This document shows, one piece after another, positions 54,484 through 63,038 of a DNA stretch of 64,000 nucleotides. Made by a program: the position numbers and the translations under genes. Position 1 is the stretch's first letter. The number at the start of each line of letters is the position of its first letter. Below the pieces are notes generated by a model. It was not told the origin of the DNA and made no database searches. It saw nothing but the letters and a program-made list of their open reading frames with translations. Source of the stretch: Streptomyces sp. MRC013 (GTDB taxonomy: Bacteria; Actinomycetota; Actinomycetes; Streptomycetales; Streptomycetaceae); contig NZ_CP094264.1 of the NCBI RefSeq assembly GCF_023614235.1, positions 4,464,001 to 4,528,000 of the forward strand, in the 5' to 3' direction.

Positions 54484-56089
54484 ATGAACCGCAAGCGCGC
54501 GGCACTGCCCGCGATCGCCGGACTGCTGGCCCCCCTCCTCGTCGCCTGCAACGTCGTCGGGACGGGCGAGGGCGGCGCGGGCGGCGCCATCGTCGTCGGG
54601 ACCACCGACCGGTTCGCCGTCTCCCGGGACGCCCCCGCCCCCTTCGACCCGGCCTACGCGTACGACACCGGCGCCTGGAACGTGCTGCGCCAGACCGTCC
54701 AGACCCTGATGCGCGTTCCGCGTGGCGGCGGCACCCCGGTCCCCGACGCCGCCTCCCAGTGCGAGTTCACCGACAGCACCAGCGAGAGCTACCGCTGCCT
54801 GCTCCGGCAGGGCCTCGTCTTCTCCGACGGCAAGCCGGTCACCGCCCGGGACGTCGAGTACTCGGTCGAACGCGTCCTGGCCATCAAGTCCGACAACGGC
54901 GTCGCCGCCCTGCTCTCCAACGTCGACGCCGTCGAGGCCGGGGGGGGACCGCGAGGTCACCTTCCGGCTGAAGACGCCCGACGCCACCTTCCCGTACAAG
55001 CTCGCCACGCCCGTCGCCGGCATCGTCAGCCGCGACAGGTACGAGGCCACCAGGCTCCGCGAGGGCTTCCAGGTCGACGGCTCCGGCCCGTACACCATGA
55101 GGCCCCGCGTCCGCGACGGACGCCTCGCCGGCGTCTCCTTCACCAGGAACCCCCGCTACAAGGGCGACGTCGCGGTCCGCAACGACGGCGTCGAACTGCG
55201 CTCCTTCGACGACGCCGCCTCCATGGCCGAGGCGCTGAGGGCCGGCGACATCGACATGATGACCCGCACCCTGGAGCCCGAGCAGATCGAGGAGCTCGAC
55301 GCCCAACCGCGGGAGGGCGTCAAGCTCACCGAGGTGCCCGGCCTCGAGATCCGCTACCTGGCCTTCGACACCGAGGCCCCCGTCGTCGGGGACAAGGCCG
55401 TGCGCCAGGCCATGGCCGCCCTCGTCGACCGCGACCGCCTCGTCCGCAGCGTGTACGGCCCCACCGCGAAGCCGCTGTACTCCCTGATCCCGTCGACGAT
55501 CGTCACCCACAGCAACTCGTTCTTCAACAAGTACGGCGACCCCAGCCGCGCCAAGGCCGCGGCCATCCTGCGCGGCGCGGACGTCGACACCCCCGTCAGG
55601 CTGACCCTGCACTACACCACCGACCACTACGGGGCCGCGACGGCCAGGGAGTTCGCCGCCCTGCGCGACCAGTTCAACGAGAGCGGCCTGTTCGACGTGA
55701 CCGTCCGGGGCGCCGAGTGGTCCGCCTTCCGGCCGGCCCAGAAGCGCGGCGACTACGCCGTCTACGGGCTCGGCTGGTTCCCCGACTTCCCGGACCCCGA
55801 CAACTACATCGCCCCGTTCCTCGACGCCGACAACTTCCTCAACACCCCCTACATCAGCAAGGAGGCCCGCGAGCGGCTCATCCCCGCCTCCCGCCGGGAG
55901 GCCGACCGCGCCGCCGCGGCCCCCTCCTTCCAGCGGCTCCAGGACATCGTCGCCGAGGACGTCCCGGTCCTCCCGCTCTGGCAGGGCAAGCAGTACGTCG
56001 CCTCCCGCTCCACCCTCACCGGCGTCGAATGGGCCCTCAACACCTCCTCGGACCTGCAGCTCTGGGAGCTCGGCCGGGGTGACGCCTGA
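54484..56089 (+). CDS. Family 5 extracellular solute-binding lipoprotein (peptide type), frameshifted
   Basis: 534 residues after repair. Signal peptide with lipobox LVAC at ~22, then SBP_bac_5 domain: FDPAYAYDTGAWNVLRQTVQTL, LRQGLVFSDGKPVTARDVEYS, VRQAMAALVDRDRLV, LTLHYTTDHYG and WFPDFPDPDNYI. One extra G in the eight-G run at 54940-54947 splits it; removing one gives AVEAGGDREVTFRLKTPD. It should bind peptides outside the membrane for an ABC importer, but no permease or ATPase gene is adjacent. A second, related gene follows. Confidence 0.9.
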
Positions 56090-56127
56090 TTCCCGCCGCA
56101 CCGAAGAGATCCAGAGGCAAGGTTCCA

Positions 56128-57714
56128 GTGAAGGCATACGACAAGTGGCTGACGGTCCCGCTCGCCGCGGGACTCGCGGTCGCCGCGATCGGCGGCTGCG
56201 GCACCGACGGGGGCGCCGACGCCGGCGGCTCCGAGAGGATCGTCGTCGGCATGTCCGACCGGGTCCTGGCCACCGACCCCGCCGCCGGGTACGACCCCGG
56301 CTCCTGGCTGCTGTTCAACAACGTCTTCCAGTCCCTGCTGAGCTTCCCCAAGGGCGCCACCACGCCCCAGCCGGAAGCCGCCGAGCGGTGCGGGTTCGAC
56401 AAGGGCGACAGCACCGTCTACCACTGCACCCTCCGCGAGGGCCTGGAGTTCAGCAACGGCAACCCGCTCACCTCCGAGGACGTCAGGTTCTCCTTCGAAC
56501 GCGCCCTGAAGATCGACGACGAGAACGGGCCCGCCCCGCTCCTCTCCACCATCAAGAGGGTCGAGACCCCCGACGCCAGGACCGTCGTCTTCGTCCTCAA
56601 GGTGCCCGACGCCACCTTCCCCAGCAAGATCGCCTCCGGTGCCGGCTCCATCGTCGACCACCGCGAGTACCGGGCCGACCGCCTCCGCACCGACGGCGGG
56701 GCCGTCGGGTCCGGTCCGTACCGGCTGGACTCCTTCGACGACGGGAAGGCCGTCTTCTCCGTCAACCCCGGGTACAAGGGCTCCGCCAGGATCAAGAACG
56801 GCGGCGTCACCCTGAGGTTCTACGACGGCGACCGCAAGGCCCTCGCCGAAGGGCTGGTGAAGGGCGACGTCGACGTCGCCTATCGCGGCCTCGCCGCCGA
56901 GGACATCCGGAGGTTCGAGGACTCCCCGGCCGACGGCGGGAAGGGCGTCGAGGTGGTCGAGGGCTCCAGCGCCGAGGTCCAGTACCTGGTCTTCAACATG
57001 AAGGACCCGGTCGCCGGCAGGCTCGGCGTCCGCAGGGCCATCGCCCACCTCGTCGACCGCCGGGCGCTCGTCCGGGACGTCCACCACTCCACGGCGACCC
57101 CCCTGTACTCGGTCGTCCCCGCCGGCATCCTCGGGCACAACACCGCCTTCTTCGACCGCTACGGCGACCGCCCGCGGCCCGACCTCGCGAGGAAGGCGCT
57201 CCGCGACGAGGGCATCGAGGGCAAGGTCGAGATCACGCTCCACTCCACGCCCAGCCGCTACGGCCCCGGCACGAACGAGCAGACCGAGGCCATCGCCGCC
57301 CAGCTCAACAGGAGCGGGTTGTTCGAGGCCCGGGTGGAGTCCGTCGAGTACGGCCGGTACGAGAAGGAGATCCGGGCCGGCAGGTACGGCGTCTACGTCA
57401 AGGGCTGGGTCCCCGACTACCCGGACCCGGACAACTTCGCCCAGCCGTTCTTCGGCAGGGACAACGTCCTCGGCAACCACTACGAGAACGCCGAGATCAC
57501 CGGCAGGATCATCCCGGACACCGCGGCGGCCGCCGACCGCGGCGCCGCCCGGGACGACTTCGACCGGCTCCAGGACATCGTCGCCGAGGACGTCCCGCTC
57601 CTCCCGCTCTGGCAGGCCAAGCAGTACGCCGTCGCCCGCGGCACGGTCTCCGGCCTGGAGTGGACCCTCGACGCGTCCACCGTGTTCCGGTTCTGGGAGA
57701 TCGGAAAGGACTGA
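56128..57714 (+). CDS. Family 5 extracellular solute-binding lipoprotein (peptide type)
   Basis: 528 residues, start GTG 56128 with AGAGGCAAGG upstream. Lipobox at GGC near residue 24, then the same domain as the preceding gene (DPGSWLLFNNVFQSLL, LREGLEFSNGNPLTSEDVRFS, PDYPDPDNFAQPFF). The two are clearly paralogous along their length and 38 bases apart, so a tandem duplication. Neither has permease partners here, so they must use a shared transporter encoded elsewhere or act as sensors. Confidence 0.93.
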   Translation: MKAYDKWLTVPLAAGLAVAAIGGCGTDGGADAGGSERIVVGMSDRVLATDPAAGYDPGSWLLFNNVFQSLLSFPKGATTPQPEAAERCGFDKGDSTVYHCTLREGLEFSNGNPLTSEDVRFSFERALKIDDENGPAPLLSTIKRVETPDARTVVFVLKVPDATFPSKIASGAGSIVDHREYRADRLRTDGGAVGSGPYRLDSFDDGKAVFSVNPGYKGSARIKNGGVTLRFYDGDRKALAEGLVKGDVDVAYRGLAAEDIRRFEDSPADGGKGVEVVEGSSAEVQYLVFNMKDPVAGRLGVRRAIAHLVDRRALVRDVHHSTATPLYSVVPAGILGHNTAFFDRYGDRPRPDLARKALRDEGIEGKVEITLHSTPSRYGPGTNEQTEAIAAQLNRSGLFEARVESVEYGRYEKEIRAGRYGVYVKGWVPDYPDPDNFAQPFFGRDNVLGNHYENAEITGRIIPDTAAAADRGAARDDFDRLQDIVAEDVPLLPLWQAKQYAVARGTVSGLEWTLDASTVFRFWEIGKD

Positions 57715-57735
57715 CCCCGGCCGGCCGGCCGGCCG

Positions 57736-57781
57736 GGCGCCGGTGCCCTCCCCGCGGATGCGCCACGGGGGCACCGGCGCC
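57736..57781. terminator. Bidirectional terminator after the binding-protein operon
   Basis: GGCGCCGGTGCCC (57736-57748) and GGGCACCGGCGCC (57769-57781) pair perfectly over 13 bases, between convergent genes. Confidence 0.65.
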
Positions 57782-57810
57782 GCCCCTCCCCGCCCGCGGG
57801 GGCCCGCCGG

Positions 57811-58482
57811 TCACTGCGCGCCCGGCCGCACCAGGCCGCTCTCGTACGCGTACACGGCCGCCTGCACCCGGTCCCGCAGCCGCAGCTTCGTCAGCACGTG
57901 GCCCACGTGCGTCTTCACCGTCGTCTCCGAGACGAACAGGTCCGCCGCGATCTCCGCGTTCGACAGCCCCCGCGCCACCAGCTTCAGCACCTCCACCTCC
58001 CGTTCCGTCAGGGTGTTCAGCGCGTCCGGCACCGGCTCGTCCCCCGACGGCAGGTGACCGGCGTACTTGTCCAGCAGCCGCCGCGTGATGCTCGGCGCCA
58101 GCATCGCCTCGCCGGCCGCCACCACCCGGATCGCCTGCACCAGCTCGTGCGCCGGGGCGTCCTTCAGCAGGAACCCGCTCGCCCCCGCCCGCAGCGCCTC
58201 CACCACGTACTCGTCCAGGTCGAAGGTGGTCAGCACCAGCACCTTCGCCGGGCCGTCCCGTCCCGGCCCCGAGATCCGGCGCGTCGCCTCCACCCCGTCC
58301 ATCCGCGGCATCCGCACGTCCATCAGCACCACGTCCGGCTGGAGCGCCCGCACCCGCTCGAGTGCCTGCAGGCCGTCCCCGGCCTCACCCACCACCGTGA
58401 TGTCCTGCTCCGCCTCCAGAATCATCCGGAAACCGGTACGCAGCAGCGGCTGGTCGTCGACCAGTAGGACGCGGATGGCCAC
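57811..58482 (-). CDS. NarL/LuxR-family response regulator
   Basis: 223 residues. Receiver domain with DDQ, phospho-acceptor Asp in VVLMDVRMPRMDG and the Lys of GFLLKDAP; LuxR-type helix-turn-helix at ~150-210 (LTEREVEVLKLVARGLSNAEIA). GTG 58482 is chosen with GAGGAG six bases upstream; GTG 58488 is too close. No sensor kinase gene is beside it, so it is an orphan or its partner is elsewhere. Confidence 0.92.
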   Translation of the reverse strand: MAIRVLLVDDQPLLRTGFRMILEAEQDITVVGEAGDGLQALERVRALQPDVVLMDVRMPRMDGVEATRRISGPGRDGPAKVLVLTTFDLDEYVVEALRAGASGFLLKDAPAHELVQAIRVVAAGEAMLAPSITRRLLDKYAGHLPSGDEPVPDALNTLTEREVEVLKLVARGLSNAEIAADLFVSETTVKTHVGHVLTKLRLRDRVQAAVYAYESGLVRPGAQ

Positions 58483-58491
58483 GGGCACTCC

Positions 58492-59352
58492 TCAAGAGAT
58501 CGCTGGATCCGGCCCATTCTGCCCCGACCCGGCCGACCGCACCGGCAGCGGGTAGACCGGGGGAGTCCCCCCGAACTCCGGGCAGAACGCCCGGTGGTCG
58601 CACCAACCGCACAGCTTCGTCGGCCGCGGCCGCCAGTCGCCCGTCTCCGTCGCCCTCCGGATGGCCTCCCACAGGGCCAGCAGCTTCCGCTCCACCCGCC
58701 TCAGGTCCGCCATCACCGGGTCGTACGTCACCACGTCGCCGCTGCCCAGGTACACCAGCTGCAGCCGCCGCGGCAGCACCCCCTTCAACCGCCACACCAC
58801 CAGCGCGTAGAACGTCATCTGGAACAGCGCGCCGTCCCCGTACTCCGGGCGCGGCGCCCTGCCCGTCTTGTAGTCGACGATCCGCACCTCGCCCGACGGC
58901 GCCACGTCGACCCGGTCGATCACCCCCCGCAGCCGGAGCCCCGACTCCAGCTCCGTCTCCACGAACAGCTCCCGCTCCGCCGGCTCCAGCCGCGTCGGGT
59001 CCTCCAGCGCGAACCACCGCTCGACCAGGTCCTCGGCCTCCCGCAGCCAGCGCCCCAGCCGCTCCCCGTCCGCGTCGCCCTCGAACAGCGAGGCCAGCTC
59101 CGGACGCGACTCCAGCAGCCGCGACCACTGCCCGGGGACCATCGCCCGCGCCCTCGGAGCCGTGCGCTCGGCCGCCGGGTCGTCGAAGAGGCGCTCCAGC
59201 ACCGCGTGCACCAGGGTGCCCCGCGTCGCCGCCGGGCTCGGCTTCTCCGGCAGCCTGTCGATCACCCGGAACCGGTACAACAGGGGGCACTGCATGAAGT
59301 CCCCGGCACGGGACGGCGAGAGCGACGCGGGCGGCTGCGGGCACGAGGTCAT
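58492..59352 (-). CDS. RecB-family PD-(D/E)XK nuclease with iron-sulphur cysteines
   Basis: 286 residues. Catalytic motif is GVIDRVDVAPSGEVRIVDYKTG (Asp and Asp-Tyr-Lys). Cysteines CPLLY near the start and LCGWCDHRAFC near the end form the AddB/RecB-type 4Fe-4S clasp. The start at ATG 59352 fits SLSPSRAGDFMQCPL. This free-standing domain is widespread in actinobacteria near the proteasome locus; its DNA substrate is unknown. Confidence 0.92.
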   Translation of the reverse strand: MTSCPQPPASLSPSRAGDFMQCPLLYRFRVIDRLPEKPSPAATRGTLVHAVLERLFDDPAAERTAPRARAMVPGQWSRLLESRPELASLFEGDADGERLGRWLREAEDLVERWFALEDPTRLEPAERELFVETELESGLRLRGVIDRVDVAPSGEVRIVDYKTGRAPRPEYGDGALFQMTFYALVVWRLKGVLPRRLQLVYLGSGDVVTYDPVMADLRRVERKLLALWEAIRRATETGDWRPRPTKLCGWCDHRAFCPEFGGTPPVYPLPVRSAGSGQNGPDPAIS

Positions 59353-59476
59353 GTCCCCGACCCTATGACCCGCCACCGACAGCCGTCGGCATACCATCGA
59401 CGGCGGGGAACACCGCACTCCGCATGACCGGGCGGGGACGACCCCGGCCCACCCGCCCCCACGCCGAAGGGAACCC

Positions 59477-60727
59477 GTGAACCAGGACGACGAGAACGGC
59501 GAGGGCACGCGCCCGCGGTCCGCGCCCACCCGAGACACCCCCGGCTCCGACGGGCGGCGCCGCGCCGAGCCCGGCGGCGGCCTGCTCATGGGCCGGATCC
59601 TCGGTGTGCCCGTCTACGTCGCCCCCAGCTGGTTCCTCGTGGCCGCCCTCATCACCTGGGTCTTCGGCGGCCAGCTCGACCGCGTCCTGCCCGAGCTGGG
59701 CGGCGCCCGCTACCTGGTCTCGCTGTTCTTCGCCGTCGCCTTCTACGCCTCCGTCCTCGTCCACGAGCTCGCCCACACCGTCGCCGCGCTCCGCTACGGG
59801 CTGCCGGTCCGCCGCATCCAGCTCCAGTTCTTCGGCGGCGTCTCCGAGATCGAGAAGGAGTCCGAGACCCCGGGCCGCGAATTCGTCCTCGCCTTCGTGG
59901 GCCCCCTCCTCTCCCTCGTGCTCTCCGGCGCCTTCTACGCCGGGCTGCACGCCGTCGAACCCGGCACGGTCCCCGGCGTCCTCCTCGCCGGCCTGACGAT
60001 CTCCAACCTGCTCGTCGCCGCCTTCAACCTCCTGCCCGGCCTCCCCCTCGACGGCGGCCGGATGCTCCGCGCCGTCGTCTGGAAGGCCACCGGCGACCCC
60101 ATGAGCGGCACCGTCGCCGCCGCCTGGGCGGGCCGGGCCCTGGCCGTCGCCGTCCTCCTCGGCCTGCCCCTGCTCACGCGGACCGGCGTCCTGGGCGGCG
60201 CCGCGGACCCCAGTGGCATGGACACGGTCATGGACGCGCTCCTCGCCGCCATCCTCGCCGCGATCATCTGGACCGGCGCCGGCAACAGCCTCCGCATGGC
60301 CCGCCTGCGCGAACGCCTCCCCGCCCTGCAGGCCCGCACCCTCACCCGGCGCGCCGTCCCCGTCCCCCCCGAGACCCCGCTGTCCGAGGCGCTCCGCCGC
60401 GCCAACGAGGCCGGGGCCCGCGCGCTCGTCGTCGTCGACGGCCGGGGCGAGCCCACCGCCCTCGTCCGCGAGACCGCCGTGGCCGGCGTGCCGCGGCACC
60501 GCCGCCCCTGGGTCGCCGTCAGCGGCCTCGCCCAGGACCTCACCGACGGCATGAGGATCCCCGCCGACCTCGCGGGCGAGGCCCTCCTCGAAAGGCTCCG
60601 CGAGACCCCCGCCACCGAGTACCTCGTCGTCGAGGAGACCGGCGAGGTGTACGGCGTGCTGTCCACCGCCGACGTCGAGCGCGCCTTCGTCCGGGCCATG
60701 GCCCGCCCGGGCCCCGCCCGCCGCTGA
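59477..60727 (+). CDS. Site-2-protease-type membrane metalloprotease with CBS domains
   Basis: 416 residues, start GTG 59477. The zinc motif HELAH is in the third helix (YASVLVHELAHTVAALRYG), with the second ligand region NLLPGLPLDGGRMLRAV. About six membrane helices are followed by a pair of CBS domains (~275-400; VVVDGRGEPTALV and VVEETGEVYGVLSTADVERAF). This is the S2P/M50 subfamily with C-terminal CBS, probably sensing adenine nucleotides and cutting a membrane anti-sigma factor or other target. It is divergent from the nuclease gene. Confidence 0.93.
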   Translation: MNQDDENGEGTRPRSAPTRDTPGSDGRRRAEPGGGLLMGRILGVPVYVAPSWFLVAALITWVFGGQLDRVLPELGGARYLVSLFFAVAFYASVLVHELAHTVAALRYGLPVRRIQLQFFGGVSEIEKESETPGREFVLAFVGPLLSLVLSGAFYAGLHAVEPGTVPGVLLAGLTISNLLVAAFNLLPGLPLDGGRMLRAVVWKATGDPMSGTVAAAWAGRALAVAVLLGLPLLTRTGVLGGAADPSGMDTVMDALLAAILAAIIWTGAGNSLRMARLRERLPALQARTLTRRAVPVPPETPLSEALRRANEAGARALVVVDGRGEPTALVRETAVAGVPRHRRPWVAVSGLAQDLTDGMRIPADLAGEALLERLRETPATEYLVVEETGEVYGVLSTADVERAFVRAMARPGPARR

Positions 60728-60784
60728 CCGGTCCCGCCCCGCGCCGTGGTCCGGGCCCCCGTCACCGCCGGGTACCCTGGTCAC

Positions 60785-61673
60785 ATGTCCGAACCGACCG
60801 GTGCCGCCCGCCGTCGCGGGCCCTTCGAGGTCGGGGACCAGGTCCAGCTCACCGACCCCAAGGGACGCCACTACACGTTCACGCTCGAGGCCGGGAAGAA
60901 CTTCCACACCCACAAGGGTTCCTTCCCGCACGACGAGCTGATCGGCGCCCCCGAGGGCAGTGTTGTCCGTACCACGGGAAACGTCGCCTACCTCGCGCTG
61001 CGCCCCCTGCTCCCCGACTACGTCCTGTCCATGCCCCGCGGGGCCGCAGTCGTCTACCCGAAGGACGCGGGCCAGATCCTCGCCTTCGCCGACATCTTCC
61101 CCGGCGCCCGCGTCGTGGAGGCCGGCGTCGGCTCGGGTTCGCTCAGCAGCTTCCTGCTCCGCGCCGTCGGCGACAGCGGCATGCTCCACTCCTACGAGCG
61201 CCGCGAGGACTTCGCGGAGATCGCCAAGGCCAACGTGGAGCGCTACTTCGGAGGCCCCCACCCCGCCTGGCGCCTCACCGTCGGCGACCTCCAGGACAGC
61301 CTCACCGACACCGACGTCGACCGCGTCATCCTGGACATGCTCGCCCCCTGGGAGTGCCTGGAGGCCGTCTCCAAGGCCCTCGTCCCCGGCGGCATCCTCT
61401 GCTGCTACGTCGCGACGACCACCCAGCTCGCCCGGACCGTCGAGTCCGTCCGCGAGATCGGCTGCTACGCCGAGCCGCAGCCCTGGGAGTCGATGATCCG
61501 CAACTGGCACGTCGAGGGGCTGGCCGTCCGCCCGGACCACCGCATGATCGGCCACACCGGCTTCCTCGTCACCGCCCGCCGCCTCGCGGACGGCGTCGAG
61601 CCGCCCATGCGCCGCCGCCGCCCCGCCAAAGGGCGCCTACGGCGAGGACTACGAGGGCCCGAACAAGGGCTGA
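60785..61673 (+). CDS. trmI: tRNA (adenine-58-N1)-methyltransferase, frameshifted at the end
   Basis: 295 residues after repair. N-terminal beta domain, then the methyltransferase fold with SAM-binding VVEAGVGSGSLSSFLLRAVG and the catalytic region ILDMLAPWE. One extra A in the three-A run at 61628-61630 shifts the last 14 codons; removing it gives PAKGAYGEDYEGPNKG followed by a stop, as in relatives. It methylates A58 of tRNA. In Streptomyces and mycobacteria it is found beside the proteasome genes. ATG 60785. Confidence 0.94.
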
Positions 61674-61683
61674 CCCGGCGGGC

Positions 61684-61749
61684 AACGCCGCGGCGCCGCC
61701 CCGGACTTCCCCCGCCGAGCCGGGAACTCCGGGACGGCGCCGCGGCGTT
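61684..61749 (+). terminator. Very long hairpin after trmI
   Basis: AACGCCGCGGCGCCG (61684-61698) pairs perfectly over 15 bases with its complement at 61735-61749, and inside it CCGGA-C-TTCCC pairs with GGGAA-C-TCCGG. In all about 25 pairs. It starts 11 bases after the repaired trmI stop. Confidence 0.7.
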
Positions 61750-61896
61750 CACCCGGCCGGTGCGCGAACCCGCGCCGGCCGGCCCGGACAGGGGCCGCCA
61801 CCCCGGGTTCCCGCCGCCCGCGGGGTGTGGAACGATGCTGGCCACTGCCCGCGGCGGCGTCCCACCGCCACCGCACGACCACAGGAGACAGCCCGC

Positions 61897-62466
61897 GTGC
61901 AGACCTCCGCCGCCCCGGACCTCGCGCACACCCACGCCCGCCCCGCGCACTGGCTCGCGACCGCCGCCGCCCTGGCCGGGGTCGTCGTCCTGGCCTCCCT
62001 CACGCAACCCGCCCCGGCCACCGCCACCGATCCCGCCACCGCCCGCCCGGCGCCGGTGGCCGGAGCGTCCGCCCCCGACGCGGCGTCCGCCGCGTACCCG
62101 CTGGACTGCGCCGGGGCCCCCACCGCCGTCCCCAGGACCGCCTCCGGCGACCTCGACGGCGACGGGCGGCCCGAGACGGTCGCCGCCGTCCACTGCCGGG
62201 CCGGCTCGGGCACTCCGCCGCAGGGCCTCTACGTCCTCACGGGCGCGGACGGCACCGCGAAGGGCGCCCGCGTGGTGGCGACCCTCGTCGACCCCGCGGA
62301 CGCCCTCACGGTCGGAGACCTCGCCGTGCGTGACGGCCTGGTCACGGCGACCCTGCTCGGCTACTCGTCCCCCGGCGTGCCCCGCTGCTGCCCCGACGAG
62401 CGCGAGGCCGCCGAATGGCGGTGGTCCGGCGGCGCGTTCCTCCGCGCCGCCGCGACCACCCGCTGA
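61897..62466 (+). CDS. Exported protein of unknown function
   Basis: 189 residues, GTG 61897 with AGGAGACAGC upstream. A membrane helix or signal peptide lies at ~18-45, then an Ala/Pro-rich linker and a domain of about 110 residues with DLDGDGRPETVA (an FG-GAP-like Asp-rich turn that could bind calcium) and a CC pair near the end (PRCCPDE). No known family is clear. It converges on the ferredoxin gene with seven bases between. Confidence 0.78.
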   Translation: MQTSAAPDLAHTHARPAHWLATAAALAGVVVLASLTQPAPATATDPATARPAPVAGASAPDAASAAYPLDCAGAPTAVPRTASGDLDGDGRPETVAAVHCRAGSGTPPQGLYVLTGADGTAKGARVVATLVDPADALTVGDLAVRDGLVTATLLGYSSPGVPRCCPDEREAAEWRWSGGAFLRAAATTR

Positions 62467-62473
62467 CGGACGG

Positions 62474-62785
62474 CTACTCGGCGTCCGGGCCGTACACCTC
62501 GACCCCGTCCGAGGCCCTCCGCACGTGGATGCAGTCGCCCGGGCACTCCTTCGCCGAGTCCACCACGTCCCGCAACAGCGGCAGCGGCACCGGCGCCGTC
62601 GCGCCCGGCTCCTGGAGGAGCTCGTCGTCGGGGCTCTTCACATAGGCCAGGCCGTCGATGTCGAGTTCGAACACCTCCGGCGCGTACTGGGCGCAGATCC
62701 CGTCCCCGGTGCAGAGGTCCTGGTCGATCCAGACCTCCAGAGCCTCCCCGGCGGCCGTGGTGGGGGCCTCGTGCTGCGCGGTCAT
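62474..62785 (-). CDS. Ferredoxin (3Fe-4S/4Fe-4S type) upstream of arc
   Basis: 103 residues. Cluster ligands are CTGDGIC (Cys-x5-Cys) near residue 25 and ECPGDC near 80. The Cys-x5-Cys spacing without the usual Cys-x2-Cys-x2-Cys run fits a 3Fe-4S ferredoxin. An acidic extension surrounds it. It is divergent from arc and conserved in this position in Streptomyces. Possible electron partners are unknown. Confidence 0.9.
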   Translation of the reverse strand: MTAQHEAPTTAAGEALEVWIDQDLCTGDGICAQYAPEVFELDIDGLAYVKSPDDELLQEPGATAPVPLPLLRDVVDSAKECPGDCIHVRRASDGVEVYGPDAE

Positions 62786-62972
62786 ATGCCCTGCCGTTTC
62801 CTGCCTCGGTGAAGCGTCGGGAAGTAAGTCCGGCCCGCCCTGACGGGTGTTGGCCACTGACGACGATACAACCGGGCCGCTTTCCGATGTTGGTGGGTGG
62901 GTATTCCCTTCCCGTGGGGAAAGCGCAAGGGTGAAGATCGGACACACCTCGAGAGTCTTTGTGATCTAGGGG

Positions 62973-63000
62973 TTTCAACCACCACCCACGCAGGTAGGGT
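62973..63000 (+). promoter_or_regulatory. Candidate promoter of arc
   Basis: TTTCAA at 62973-62978 and TAGGGT at 62995-63000, spaced 16 bases, resemble a housekeeping promoter. They are about 40 bases before the arc start codon, in the lowest-GC stretch of the intergenic region. Confidence 0.35.
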
Positions 63001-63038
63001 CTGGAAGCGTCCAGCTCCCTTTGGAGGAGGTGAGGACC

